In this document: piece after piece, positions 19,480-27,692 of the stretch | How positions within the stretch are numbered: the stretch's first letter is position 1 | Layout of the letters: the number at the start of each line of letters is the position of its first letter | Assembly: GCA_963169325.1 (NCBI GenBank) | Contig: CAUJEY010000335.1 | Location: forward strand, 1-64,000 | Length of the DNA stretch: 64,000 nt | Source of the DNA: Bacteroidota bacterium | Lineage (GTDB): Bacteria > Bacteroidota > Bacteroidia > Chitinophagales > Saprospiraceae | Reading direction: 5' to 3' | Translations under genes and position numbers: made by a program | Notes under the pieces: generated by a model | Told to the model about the DNA's origin: nothing | Database searches by the model: none | The model's input: the letters and a program-made list of their open reading frames with translations, nothing else

Positions 19480-20040
19480 TTAAAACTCTCGTACGTATTG
19501 ATTTTGCATAAAATCCGACTTCAGTTCGACCAATTTGGCGGCGACGCTGGCGTCGTATCGTTTATTATCAAATTCGAGGATAAACCCGCCGATCAGGCTG
19601 GGATTAACCACAACTTCAATTTCCAGGTTTTCCGTGGTGATGCCGCTGGCCAGCAGTTTGTTGCGCAGGTCGCTGAGCACATTTTCGCTAAGCGGGCTCG
19701 CACTGATGACCCGTACCAGGGTGATGTGCTTCATCACTTTGTACTGATGAATGAATTCCGTGGCAATTTCCGGCAGGTACATTTCGCGGTGTTTATTGAC
19801 CAGCAAACGCAAGTAGGACATGGTCAGGACATCCATCTTGTCTTTAAACAAGGCGTCCAGCACGGCTATTTTTTTGTCGGTATGCACGATCGGGCTCTTC
19901 AACAGCAGATACAGGTCGCGGTTTTTAGTGGCGGCCTTCAGCGTGTTGATGTCGCCAAACATCTGCTCCAGTTTGCCCTGTTCGATGGACAGGTCAATCA
20001 GTGATTTGGCATAACGTGTGGCAATTCTGAGTACGGACAT
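19480..20040 (-). CDS. atpH: F-type ATP synthase delta subunit
   Basis: This 186-residue protein starts MSVLRIATRYAKSLIDLSIE, the usual delta/OSCP N-terminus. It has FLLLVNKHRE-like text (YLRLLVNKHREMYLPEIATE) in the middle and ends with the strand-helix VVNPSLIGGFILEFDNKRYD, the conserved C-terminal domain. It links the F1 head to the peripheral stalk. The length is normal. Confidence 0.96.
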   Translation of the reverse strand: MSVLRIATRYAKSLIDLSIEQGKLEQMFGDINTLKAATKNRDLYLLLKSPIVHTDKKIAVLDALFKDKMDVLTMSYLRLLVNKHREMYLPEIATEFIHQYKVMKHITLVRVISASPLSENVLSDLRNKLLASGITTENLEIEVVVNPSLIGGFILEFDNKRYDASVAAKLVELKSDFMQNQYVREF

Positions 20041-20049
20041 TGTATTTAT

Positions 20050-20123
20050 CGGTGGACGGTGGACGGTGGACGGTGGACGGTAGCGCGTGAAGCCGTCTAC
20101 CGTCTATCGTCTACCGTCCACCG
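20050..20123. repeat. Hairpin of GGTGGAC units between atpF and atpH
   Basis: Five tandem copies of the 7-base unit GGTGGAC with small variation (20050-20082) face four or five copies of its complement (20094-20123, CGTCTAC/CGTCCAC). The loop is about 11 bases. This unit differs from those in the neighbouring gaps. Confidence 0.9.
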
Positions 20124-20126
20124 TAT

Positions 20127-20639
20127 TTAACTTAGTTTGATGTTATCAACCAGCGATTTGGCGTAAGATTCCTGCTCGGGTTTGTTGGCTAATTCCCGGT
20201 GCAGGATTTTTTCAGATATTTCGATAGCCATTTGGCCGGCCTTGTTTTTGAGGTCGACCAGGGCTGCCATTTTTTGGTTCTCAATATCCTGAATAGCGCT
20301 TTCCACCTTGCGTTTGTACTCGGCGTTGGCGCGTTCTTTGGCCTCGGCGATGATCTCGTCTTTGGCCTCTTTGGCCTCTTTCAGGATCATGGCGCGTTCT
20401 TCGCGGGCTTGTGCCAGCAGTTTTTCGTTTTCTGCTTGCAGGTGCGACATCTCTTCCCGGGCTTTTTTAGCCTGGTCGAGCGCTTCCTGGATATCCACTT
20501 CTCGTTTTTTAAGCGATTCGGCGATCGGTTTGAACGCGAAGCGGCTCATCAGGAACCAGAAGATCAGAAAAATGACGGTCGTCCAGAAAAGCAACCCCGG
20601 TTCGGGCTTGATGACGGAAAAATCTCCGAGGAACAACAT
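20127..20639 (-). CDS. atpF: F-type ATP synthase b subunit
   Basis: This 170-residue protein has one N-terminal membrane helix (PGLLFWTTVIFLIFWFLMS, residues 14-32). A long charged helix follows, from LKKREVDIQEALDQAKKARE to the end, which forms the peripheral stalk. The 'F(K/R)PI' turn after the membrane helix (FAFKPIAESL) is typical. Length and layout are normal. Confidence 0.96.
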   Translation of the reverse strand: MLFLGDFSVIKPEPGLLFWTTVIFLIFWFLMSRFAFKPIAESLKKREVDIQEALDQAKKAREEMSHLQAENEKLLAQAREERAMILKEAKEAKDEIIAEAKERANAEYKRKVESAIQDIENQKMAALVDLKNKAGQMAIEISEKILHRELANKPEQESYAKSLVDNIKLS

Positions 20640-20660
20640 ATATATTTATTTACGATTTTG

Positions 20661-20772
20661 GATTTACGATTTACGATTGGTTCACTATTGTGGGATCCGG
20701 GCTATTTACGGTTTATGTTTTCCGACTTCTGATTGTGTAACATCGTAAGTCGTAAATCGTAAATCGTAAATC
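20661..20772. repeat. Hairpin of ATTTACG units between atpE and atpF
   Basis: A left arm GATTTACGATTTACGAT (20661-20677, with a further GATTT/TTTACG copy just before) faces a right arm of four TCGTAAA units (20742-20772). The loop is about 64 bases. The rest of the 190-base gap has no gene. Confidence 0.85.
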
Positions 20773-20829
20773 AAAAAATCCGGGCCGTTGCGTCGCCAAC
20801 CGCTTCGCGCCGGCCCGGAGAAAAAATTC

Positions 20830-21154
<325 letters not shown>

Positions 21155-21157
<3 letters not shown>

Positions 21158-22480
21158 ATGGTGATGCGGCTCTTCTACAGCCGTTCCGATATACACCGCC
21201 GACAACATGGTAAAGATGAAAGCCTGCAGGAATGCCACCAGTAACTCCAGCGTCATCATAAACAGGGTAAGCGGAATAGAGGCAATGGCGCCTGCCACGG
21301 AACCGCCGACGCTTTCACCGGCATTTCCAAAAATAAAGATCAGGCTCACGAAGCTCAGGATTACGATGTGGCCGGCGGTGATGTTGGCGAAAAGACGCAG
21401 CAGCAGCGTAAACGGCTTGAGGAAAAGCCCGAGCACCTCGATCGGTGTCAGGATAAGTATTTTAAGCGCAGCCGGCACACCGGGCATCCAAAGGGTATGT
21501 TCCCAGAAGTGTTTGTTGGCGCTGAATGTCGAGATCAGGAAGGTGAGCAATGCCAGTACGATGGTCACGGAAATATTGCCGGTGACGTTGGCGCTGCCGG
21601 GAAAGAAAGGTATTTGTCCGATCAGGTTGAGGCCGAGGATAAAGAAGAACGCCGACAACAGGTAGGGCAGGTAACGTTCGTATTTCGCGCCGATATTCGG
21701 CTTGGCTACTTCGTCGCGGATAAACGTGATAAAAATCTCCAGAAAATTCTGGAGGCCTTTGGGCGCATGATGGTTCCGGCGCACGGAGGCGTTTGCGGCG
21801 GAACGGAACAGGAAAAACAGGATCAGCGCCGTTAGCAACATGGTGAACACGTTGCGGGTAATGGAAAAATCGTAAAAATTGGTAATGCCGCCGCCCATAA
21901 TACCGCCGTCGAAGGTGGTCTTGGCGTCGAGCGGTTCGCAACGGCCGTCGATAACGGCACTGTAAACAGTTTTCGTTTTGCCGTCCACCGTTTCGTCCTG
22001 GTGGGCGTAGTCGACGATTTCAATCTCTCCCTGGGCCAGTTCCGGATTTTTCAGGCGCATGACGTTGCCATGCACAAGCACATAACCGTCTTTGCTTTTG
22101 GTGCCGTTTCCGTGGTGGTGGGCATGAAAAGCCGCGGTGGTCGTCAGCGTCCAGCCGTGACCGGGAGCGTACAGGATGCAGGGGAGCGGGAGATAAAGAT
22201 CGCCTACTATATGGAGTGCGTTGGCGTCGGCGATGTGGTGTACTGCGTTGTCGCCGGCGTTGAATTCCGGCTCTACCGATACCGAATGGCCGCAGGGTCC
22301 GTGGCCTTCGCCCGGATGGGCTGCCGCTTCCGGGTGATCCTGTGCTTCGCCGCCCGGATGAGCGGCTTCGCCGGCCTGCTCCTGCGGATGGTTTTCATGC
22401 CCATGCTGGGCGATTGCCGCCACACCGAAGGCACTGAAAATCAATACAATCCAAAACTTACGAAAGGTTGTCATATCCAC
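21155..22480 (-). CDS. atpB: F-type ATP synthase a subunit with His-rich exported extension
   Basis: This 441-residue protein is long for subunit a. Residues 1-25 are a signal peptide (FWIVLIFSAFGVAAIAQ). Residues 25-65 are rich in His, Glu and Pro (HGHENHPQE, HPGEGHGPCGH), and a region of about 120 residues follows that should be periplasmic. The subunit a core begins at about residue 205. It contains PFTLLLRLFANITAGHIVI with the essential Arg of the proton channel, and the final helix IFTMLSAVYIGTAVEEPHHH. An N-terminal extension is usual in Bacteroidota, but the strong His content is notable. Start: ATG at 22480 or at 22474. Confidence 0.95.
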
Positions 22481-22509
22481 GTCGAGAAAGGCTCTGTTGA
22501 AATCGGCGG

Positions 22510-22517
22510 CAAAAGTA
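22510..22517 (-). promoter_or_regulatory. -7 box for the ATP synthase operon
   Basis: On the minus strand the sequence is TACTTTTG, matching TAnnTTTG, about 30 bases before the first atpB start codon. No clear -33 element was found at 19-21 bases upstream. Confidence 0.5.
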
Positions 22518-22624
22518 CGACGGGAAATTCGTTTTAGGAAACCGGAAAAATAATTTTTCCGAAAAAAATGGGGTATGGCAGGTTTTTCAGTAGGGTTATC
22601 AGAATTTAATTTGGAACGGCATGT

Positions 22625-24022
22625 TTAGGGGCGGGTATTTTGGCGAATATTGACCTTGTACAACCGTGCATTGACGTCGGTGGGGTCGGGTCGGGCAAGA
22701 AAATAAGCAAACCCATCCCAAACTTTAATTTGACTGGGAAAGTACCCAACCTCCGGCAGCGGGTAATCAGCTACCGGCTCCAGGTTGTGCGGGTTGAGTT
22801 GACGCAGCAGGTGGCGACCACCCGGTGCGAAAAGCGCATACAGATCGCCACGGGCCCGGTCGCGGAGCAATTTTTTCTGCCATCCCGGTGCGTGGTGGTA
22901 ATGGATGGGCAGGCGCTGGAATTGCCGGACCGAGTCGGCCTGGAAACGGAGCGCGACGTCGTGTTCATGGTCGAATAGCAATAAAGTGTCGTCCAGTTGC
23001 AGTAGCGGAGCGTAAATGGAATCGAGCCGGATGGATTCAAGCCGGCTTACGTGTGCGATTTGTGCGTTGGTATTGGCCATTTTTTGCAGGTGTTCGATGC
23101 TGTGATCGCCCTGGTAAAAGTCGGGCTCGTGGTTGAAGCCCTCGTAGTAGGGTTGTCCGCGCCAATTGGGCGGTAAGTTGGGTTGAACAACCATAGGGGC
23201 TCCGGTAACCATGTCGTTGAACGCATAACCGGCTTCCCGCACCCCCGCTTCGTTGTGAATTTCAATCAGCAGATGTCGTTGTTTGGCCGGGTCGACAAAC
23301 CAATACGAGACGCTTTGGTTAAAAGCGCCGCGTTTGCGGAAGTAGTAGTAGTCCTCATGTTCCAGCACACAGGGTTCGACCAACCTGAAAAATTCGGCAG
23401 CATCATACCGTGGAAAAGTATCGAGGCGATCGTCTTGCATGATAATCAGTTCCCGGGCAAAATCCGTTCCGGCCACGTGAATAACCCCGGTACAACTCCG
23501 GTGCAGGATGCGGGGGCGCCCGGGCAGCTCAATTTCGGCCAAGATACGCTGAGCCGGGTCGAGCAAGCGCACCAGATGTTTTTTCCGGTTCCGCATTAAC
23601 AGGAGCACCTTTTCTCCAATCAATTCAAAGTCGATAATGTCCGTTTGAAAATTTTCGGTAACGATAATTTCCGCTCTTTTTGCACCGATGCGCACCTCGG
23701 GCAAGGATGTTATTTGCTGTTCCAGGACAAAATTGAGCCGGAACGGTTGCTCTTCCGGAACATCGGCGCGAATGGTTACGGTTTTGGGGAAGTACCCGAT
23801 GGATACGGCGGTCAGGGCGCTTGGTCGGGCCCTAAAGCTAACCCGGTAAAACCCGCGGGTATCGGAAATCGCGACAATGGAATCGGCCACCTGTACCCGG
23901 GCGCCCGGCAAATGCTCGCCCATTTCGTTTTTAACAAACCCTTCCACTTGCCAATCCGGCGTTTGGGCTGATGCCAGACTCGCCAAAAGGATAAGCCAAA
24001 TCCATCCGGTCATTTTTTTCAT
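22625..24022 (-). CDS. Exported protein with carboxypeptidase-like regulatory domain
   Basis: Starting at the ATG at 24022, the 465-residue protein has a signal peptide (MKKMTGWIWLILLASLASAQ). A CarboxypepD_reg-like fold follows at about residues 25-110 (VEGFVKNEMGEHLPGARVQV, DTRGFYRVSF), as at the N-terminus of TonB receptors. The remaining 350 residues are not a barrel and are rich in strands such as LVRLLDPAQRILAEIELPG, perhaps a propeller. The frame opens seven codons earlier (24043), which would disturb the signal peptide. It is probably periplasmic or surface bound. No precise function can be given. Confidence 0.7.
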   Translation of the reverse strand: MKKMTGWIWLILLASLASAQTPDWQVEGFVKNEMGEHLPGARVQVADSIVAISDTRGFYRVSFRARPSALTAVSIGYFPKTVTIRADVPEEQPFRLNFVLEQQITSLPEVRIGAKRAEIIVTENFQTDIIDFELIGEKVLLLMRNRKKHLVRLLDPAQRILAEIELPGRPRILHRSCTGVIHVAGTDFARELIIMQDDRLDTFPRYDAAEFFRLVEPCVLEHEDYYYFRKRGAFNQSVSYWFVDPAKQRHLLIEIHNEAGVREAGYAFNDMVTGAPMVVQPNLPPNWRGQPYYEGFNHEPDFYQGDHSIEHLQKMANTNAQIAHVSRLESIRLDSIYAPLLQLDDTLLLFDHEHDVALRFQADSVRQFQRLPIHYHHAPGWQKKLLRDRARGDLYALFAPGGRHLLRQLNPHNLEPVADYPLPEVGYFPSQIKVWDGFAYFLARPDPTDVNARLYKVNIRQNTRP

Positions 24023-24163
24023 AAAAACAAACGTTGAAATCACGCTGAAAAATTACGAAACCTGGCGTGCAAAGCCACTGCTATTTTACAAATGGCACCG
24101 TTCAGCGGGCGAACACATACTTTAAATGAGTCAATGGAAAAGAGGTATTCAGATCATTGCCGC

Positions 24164-24201
24164 GAAAAAAAAGCCGCCGGAGTGGTCCACTCCGGCGGCT
24201 T
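24164..24201 (-). terminator. Terminator for the orphan sorting-domain gene
   Basis: On the minus strand a 15-bp GC-rich stem (AAGCCGCCGGAGTGG and its complement, 24171-24201) is followed by eight T. It lies 28 bases after the stop codon of the gene at 24230-24559. Confidence 0.9.
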
Positions 24202-24229
24202 ACAAAGCACTTTTGTCTGGAAAAGTCTT

Positions 24230-24559
24230 TTAGTACATCATCAGTTTGCGGTTGGCAATGCCGAATTCGCTTTCCAGCTGGTAAGCATACATGCCCGGTT
24301 CTATCAAATCGGAACGGCGCAGGATGATGTGATTTTCGCCTTTGTCGAAGTTGCCGGCTTTGGTGTACACTTCCTGGCCGCGGCTGTCGTACACCCGGAG
24401 GGTGACACCTGTATTGGCAGGCAAGTTGAACCACAACAAGGTCATTTCGATAAAAGGATTAGGTGCGTTGGGCAACAATTCGAGGCCGGTATCGGAAATT
24501 GACTGGCCTTGGAAGAGATGCATGGGTCGACTACTCATGAGATTAGGATGATTAAGCAA
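24230..24559 (-). CDS. Orphan T9SS type A sorting domain, no cargo
   Basis: This is a 109-residue frame of which about 80 residues are a clear T9SS type A C-terminal domain. It has the opening ELLPNAPNPFIEMT, the strand VTLRVYDSRGQEVYTK and the end GMYAYQLESEFGIANRK plus LMMY. Sorting domains are normally the tail of long exported proteins. Here no signal peptide and no cargo precede it: the first 28 residues are MLNHPNLMSSRPMHLFQGQS and a short linker. It has a good terminator. It may be the remains of a larger gene, or a start upstream in another frame may have been lost by mutation. Confidence 0.7.
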   Translation of the reverse strand: MLNHPNLMSSRPMHLFQGQSISDTGLELLPNAPNPFIEMTLLWFNLPANTGVTLRVYDSRGQEVYTKAGNFDKGENHIILRRSDLIEPGMYAYQLESEFGIANRKLMMY

Positions 24560-24813
24560 AGATTATTGCGTGATGTTGTGCGTTTCCCGATTGAACAGGT
24601 CCGGCCGGGTTATCCGGGGGAGGAATTTGTTGTTTGTTTACTTTTTAATTTGGTTCAAAACCTGTGCCAGAAGGCTTTTACGGCTTTTTTTACTGCGTCC
24701 GGCACCTGACATTGGCTTGTATATGCTTCATTTTCAGCGGAGTAAAATTTGCGTTAATGAAGTTTAAATCTCTTTTCACTTGTCCGGGCAAACCGTTGCA
24801 AAAGAAAAAGTGT

Positions 24814-24821
24814 TATCTTTG
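24814..24821 (+). promoter_or_regulatory. -7 box for the tRNA-Gly gene
   Basis: TATCTTTG matches TAnnTTTG exactly and ends 29 bases before the tRNA. TTG at 24796-24798 is closer than the usual -33 element, so only the -7 box is well supported. Confidence 0.6.
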
Positions 24822-24850
24822 CCCGGCCTTTCGGGGCATAAGTAACCTTT

Positions 24851-24923
24851 GCGGGATTAGCTCAGTTGGTAGAGCGCTAGCTTCCCAAGCTGGAAGTCGC
24901 GAGTTCGAGTCTCGTATCCCGCT
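24851..24923 (+). tRNA. tRNA-Gly, anticodon CCC
   Basis: A complete cloverleaf: acceptor GCGGGAT pairs with ATCCCGC, D arm GCTC-AGTTGGTA-GAGC, anticodon arm CTAGC-TTCCCAA-GCTGG with anticodon CCC, and T arm GCGAG-TTCGAGT-CTCGT. The discriminator base is T, as usual for glycine tRNA. CCA is not encoded (the next bases are CCG). It reads GGG codons. Confidence 0.97.
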
Positions 24924-24929
24924 CCGTTC

Positions 24930-24964
24930 AGAAAAAGCCGCACCCGCGAAGTGTGGCTTTTTCT
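24930..24964 (+). terminator. Terminator after tRNA-Gly
   Basis: AGAAAAAGCCGCAC faces GTGTGGCTTTTTCT (24951-24964), a 14-bp stem with one G-U pair ending in five T. It starts seven bases after the tRNA. Confidence 0.85.
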
Positions 24965-25006
24965 GTTGTAATGGCATCACAACTGCCCATTCGGATTGCT
25001 CTAAAC

Positions 25007-25807
25007 ATGTTTATGTTTGTACAACGCAGTTACATACCGGTTACGGTTATTCTTTTAGCCGGGTTATTCGGCAACGCTGCCTGCAACAAACGGGCTACCG
25101 ACCCATACGAACCGGTTGATGTTGCGCAGCAATACCCCTATTTCCCGCTGGAGATCGGTAAATATATCGAATATGCCGTCGACAGTGTGGTTTACGACTT
25201 TGCTCCCGGCGGTGGCACAGTTCGCGACTCTTCGCACACCCTGGTGCGCGAAACGGTCGTGGATACGCTGCGCGATAACACGGGTAGCTTGGTATTCGCC
25301 ATCGAACGCGCCGAGCGCGCCGGCGACACGAAGCCCTGGCAGCCGCGGCAAGTATATTCCGCTACCCGCAGTGCCACCCAGGCCACCCGCACCGAAAATA
25401 ACCTGCGTTTTCTCAAACTCATTTTCCCATTTGACCGCAGCAGCACCTGGGATGGCAACCTGTGGATCGACCAGTACCGTGAAATTGAAATCGCCGGTGA
25501 ACGGATACAACCCTTCGTAAATTGGCGGTATGAAGTGGATTCGCTGCATATTCCGGCACAAATCGGCGGCTTTGCCTTCGATTCCGTGCTGGTTGTCACC
25601 GAAGTCGACGAAACCAACGCCATCGAGCGCAGGCTTTCCCGGGTGAAATACGCCAAACATATCGGGGTGGTGTACCGGGAGATATGGATACTCGACTCGC
25701 AATATTGCAACCAAATACCCGCGCCGGCGGATTGCCTCACCAAACCCTGGGTGGAAAAAGCCGAGAAAGGGTATATTTTGCGGCAAATAATCACCGGGCA
25801 TAACTGA
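25007..25807 (+). CDS. Lipoprotein of unknown function
   Basis: This 266-residue protein starts at the ATG at 25007; a frame open from 24953 overlaps the tRNA terminator and is not used. The signal ends in ILLAGLFGNAAC with a lipid-anchored Cys. Conserved-looking features are YPYFPLEIGKYIEYAVDS near the start and LKLIFPFDRSSTWDGNLW in the middle. A beta-rich outer membrane or periplasmic lipoprotein is likely. I do not recognise a function. It lies between tRNA-Gly and rimM. Confidence 0.75.
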   Translation: MFMFVQRSYIPVTVILLAGLFGNAACNKRATDPYEPVDVAQQYPYFPLEIGKYIEYAVDSVVYDFAPGGGTVRDSSHTLVRETVVDTLRDNTGSLVFAIERAERAGDTKPWQPRQVYSATRSATQATRTENNLRFLKLIFPFDRSSTWDGNLWIDQYREIEIAGERIQPFVNWRYEVDSLHIPAQIGGFAFDSVLVVTEVDETNAIERRLSRVKYAKHIGVVYREIWILDSQYCNQIPAPADCLTKPWVEKAEKGYILRQIITGHN

Positions 25808-25847
25808 TGAAGCTTCCCGCAGAGAATTTTCTTGCAACGATTATTTG

Positions 25848-25918
25848 GTCTCCCGCAGATTTCGCAGATCAACGCAGATTTTTATTATTACAACGGGTTA
25901 AAATAATCTGCGGGAGAC
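25848..25918. repeat. Hairpin with CGCAGAT repeats before rimM
   Basis: GTCTCCCGCAGATT (25848-25861) faces its perfect complement (25905-25918). Three spaced CGCAGAT words lie on the left side (25856, 25864, 25874). This is the same kind of wordy hairpin seen elsewhere in the window, with yet another unit. Confidence 0.85.
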
Positions 25919-25960
25919 AGACTAATGATACAGCCACATCAGCGACAAACCACGCATATC

Positions 25961-26473
25961 ATGGACTACATTCAAATCGGATTTACCAAAAAAACGCACG
26001 GCATTGCCGGTGAGTTAAAGTTTTTTATAGAAGAACCTTATGAAGATATTTTTCTCGAAAAAGACCGCATCTTCCTGGAAATCAGGGGCAATAAGCAACC
26101 TTTTTTTGTGGAATCCGTACGCGGCGCAGGCGACCTGATTGTAAAACTTGAAGATATAAAGGTGCGGGAAGATGCGTTGCTGCTTCAGTCGAAACCCGTT
26201 TTTCTGCCTGCCTCCGAAATTCCGGAAGATTTGGACCTCACGGAACTGGAAGCCGAATATGCCGGCCTAACCGGTTACCTGCTGACGGACCAAAGCACGG
26301 GCGATATCGGCCATGTCCAGGAGTTGCTGGAAATGCCGCAACAGGAAATGGCCGTGGTGTTGTACCAGGGCAAGGAAGTGCTGATCCCGCTAAATGCACT
26401 ATTTATTGTGGAAGTGGATCATGCCGGCCGAAAAGTACTGATGGATTTGCCGGAAGGATTGCTGGAACTGTAA
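25961..26473 (+). CDS. rimM: Ribosome maturation factor RimM
   Basis: From the ATG at 25961 the protein has 170 residues and starts MDYIQIGFTKKTHGIAGELK, the standard RimM opening (IGxxxKxHGxxGExK). The second domain, of PRC-barrel type, contains TGYLLTDQSTGDIGHVQELL and ends with IPLNALFIVEVDHAGRKVLM. RimM binds S19 and helps the 30S head mature. A frame open from 25925 would only add a tail. The usual neighbours rpsP and trmD are absent. Confidence 0.95.
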   Translation: MDYIQIGFTKKTHGIAGELKFFIEEPYEDIFLEKDRIFLEIRGNKQPFFVESVRGAGDLIVKLEDIKVREDALLLQSKPVFLPASEIPEDLDLTELEAEYAGLTGYLLTDQSTGDIGHVQELLEMPQQEMAVVLYQGKEVLIPLNALFIVEVDHAGRKVLMDLPEGLLEL

Positions 26474-26521
26474 GGGATGCAATGGGTTATTGAAAAGTTA
26501 TCATTAACCTATTTTTGGTAT

Positions 26522-26539
26522 TTGGCACGTTTTTTGGCA
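26522..26539 (+). promoter_or_regulatory. Weak sigma-54-like promoter
   Basis: TTGGCACG-TTTTTT-GGCA resembles the -24/-12 elements (TGGCACG-N4-TTGC), but the -12 element reads TTGGC, so its GC pair is one base too far. It lies 30 bases before the small membrane protein start. Confidence 0.25.
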
Positions 26540-26569
26540 AGATGCTCTTGTCACCAAAATTTATGTCCT

Positions 26570-26752
26570 ATGCAAACTTCACTGGCCCCCGCCAAACGTT
26601 CCAATTACCCGGTCTCCGTTGTTTTAATCGTAATTTTACACCTGGCGTTGGGTTACGTCATTTACAACAAGGTAGCCCACACCGCCGGCAACAACAACGG
26701 CATTGAACTGAAACAAACCACTCAACAACAGGGAGAAACGGTTATTCCGTAA
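26570..26752 (+). CDS. Small single-pass membrane protein
   Basis: This is a 60-residue protein starting MQTSLAPAKRSNYPVSVVLI. A single hydrophobic helix lies at about residues 14-32, after a basic N-terminus, and a polar tail of about 25 residues ends in GETVIP. The layout (basic start, one helix, polar periplasmic tail) resembles the first 35 residues of TonB-type proteins, but nothing of a TonB C-terminal domain follows. It may be a free membrane peptide. A terminator follows. Confidence 0.5.
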   Translation: MQTSLAPAKRSNYPVSVVLIVILHLALGYVIYNKVAHTAGNNNGIELKQTTQQQGETVIP

Positions 26753-26780
26753 TCCTTTACGCAAGGGAAACAATCTGCAA

Positions 26781-26812
26781 ACGGCCGCCCGGATACCCGG
26801 GCGGCCGTTTTT
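26781..26812. terminator. Bidirectional terminator
   Basis: ACGGCCGCCCGG and CCGGGCGGCCGT form a 12-bp stem (26781-26808, four-base loop ATAC or similar) followed by TTTTT on the plus side and preceded by AA. It lies between convergent genes. Confidence 0.9.
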
Positions 26813-26829
26813 ATATGTGCCACGTAGGC

Positions 26830-27675
26830 TCACCGCATAATGATCGTCGTATCCCGGTCATACACCAAACACGTAAATATCCCCAGCGGATTGCCCGTTC
26901 CGCTCACATTACTTTTGATAGGCGAGGGCTGGGCGAAGGGATTGATATTGCCGAAAACGGCCAATTGCACGCTTTCGATGTAGTTGTAATAATCCCTGCT
27001 GATGTGGAAAATGGCGTTGAACACGGTATCGCCTTCCGTCAGTTCGTAGCCGGTGCCGAATGCGATCAGTTCCGTGGTAGAAATTCGGTCGCTGACCAGA
27101 AAGTCCTGGTCGGGCACACTGTCTAAGGAACTGTAATTCAGCAGGCGGCGATAAAAGTTTTCCTGTGTCTGGTCGTCGGTGATGTAGGTGAGCATACGGG
27201 CCAGGGTATCTTGTTCCGGATTCCATTCCACGCGAATACTGTCGATAGGTACGAAAGGCAACATGGTCGATGTACCGGTCACTGTTTTGCCGTCGGGCAG
27301 GGTGATATTCAGGGTGTATTCGATGCCGGGTGTGGCCGGCACTATGGTTGGGCTGGTGTAGTTGTAAATTTTAAACGGATCGGATTCGAACGTGGGGATA
27401 TTTTGCAGCGTCACCGTCTGCCCGTCGTAAGCGATTGTCACCGTGGCGCCTTGCAGCAGGGTTTTTTCTAAAAAATTAGAATCCAGTCCGAAGGGATCGA
27501 AGAAACTATAACTGGAGGTCAGCAGCAGGCGGAACGGTTTCCCGGGTTCGAGATAGCATTCCACTACCGGCTGGCGGTCGTATTCGGGCAATTCAATATC
27601 TACTTCTTTTTCGAGGTTACAGGCAGCCAGGGTGGCCAGGGCTGCAAAAAATATGATGGAACGGAGTGATTTCAT
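26830..27675 (-). CDS. DUF4249-type lipoprotein, partner of a TonB receptor
   Basis: This 281-residue lipoprotein starts MKSLRSIIFFAALATLAAC, with lipid Cys at residue 19. It continues EKEVDIELPEYDRQPVVECY and PFRLLLTSSYSFFDPF, which is the typical DUF4249 opening. Other typical parts are TLNITLPDGKTVTGTSTMLP and IESVQLAVFGNINPFAQPSP at the end. Members sit next to a TonB-dependent receptor, as here (17 bases after it). It is likely an outer membrane lipoprotein that helps uptake. The substrate is not known. Confidence 0.85.
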   Translation of the reverse strand: MKSLRSIIFFAALATLAACNLEKEVDIELPEYDRQPVVECYLEPGKPFRLLLTSSYSFFDPFGLDSNFLEKTLLQGATVTIAYDGQTVTLQNIPTFESDPFKIYNYTSPTIVPATPGIEYTLNITLPDGKTVTGTSTMLPFVPIDSIRVEWNPEQDTLARMLTYITDDQTQENFYRRLLNYSSLDSVPDQDFLVSDRISTTELIAFGTGYELTEGDTVFNAIFHISRDYYNYIESVQLAVFGNINPFAQPSPIKSNVSGTGNPLGIFTCLVYDRDTTIIMR

Positions 27676-27692
27676 TGTTTTTGTGTTTTTTC

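Noticed and set aside
26522..26539. Sigma-54 promoter as a confident call
   Set aside because: The -12 element has GG where GC is needed, or else the spacing is one base too long. It is kept only as a weak feature.
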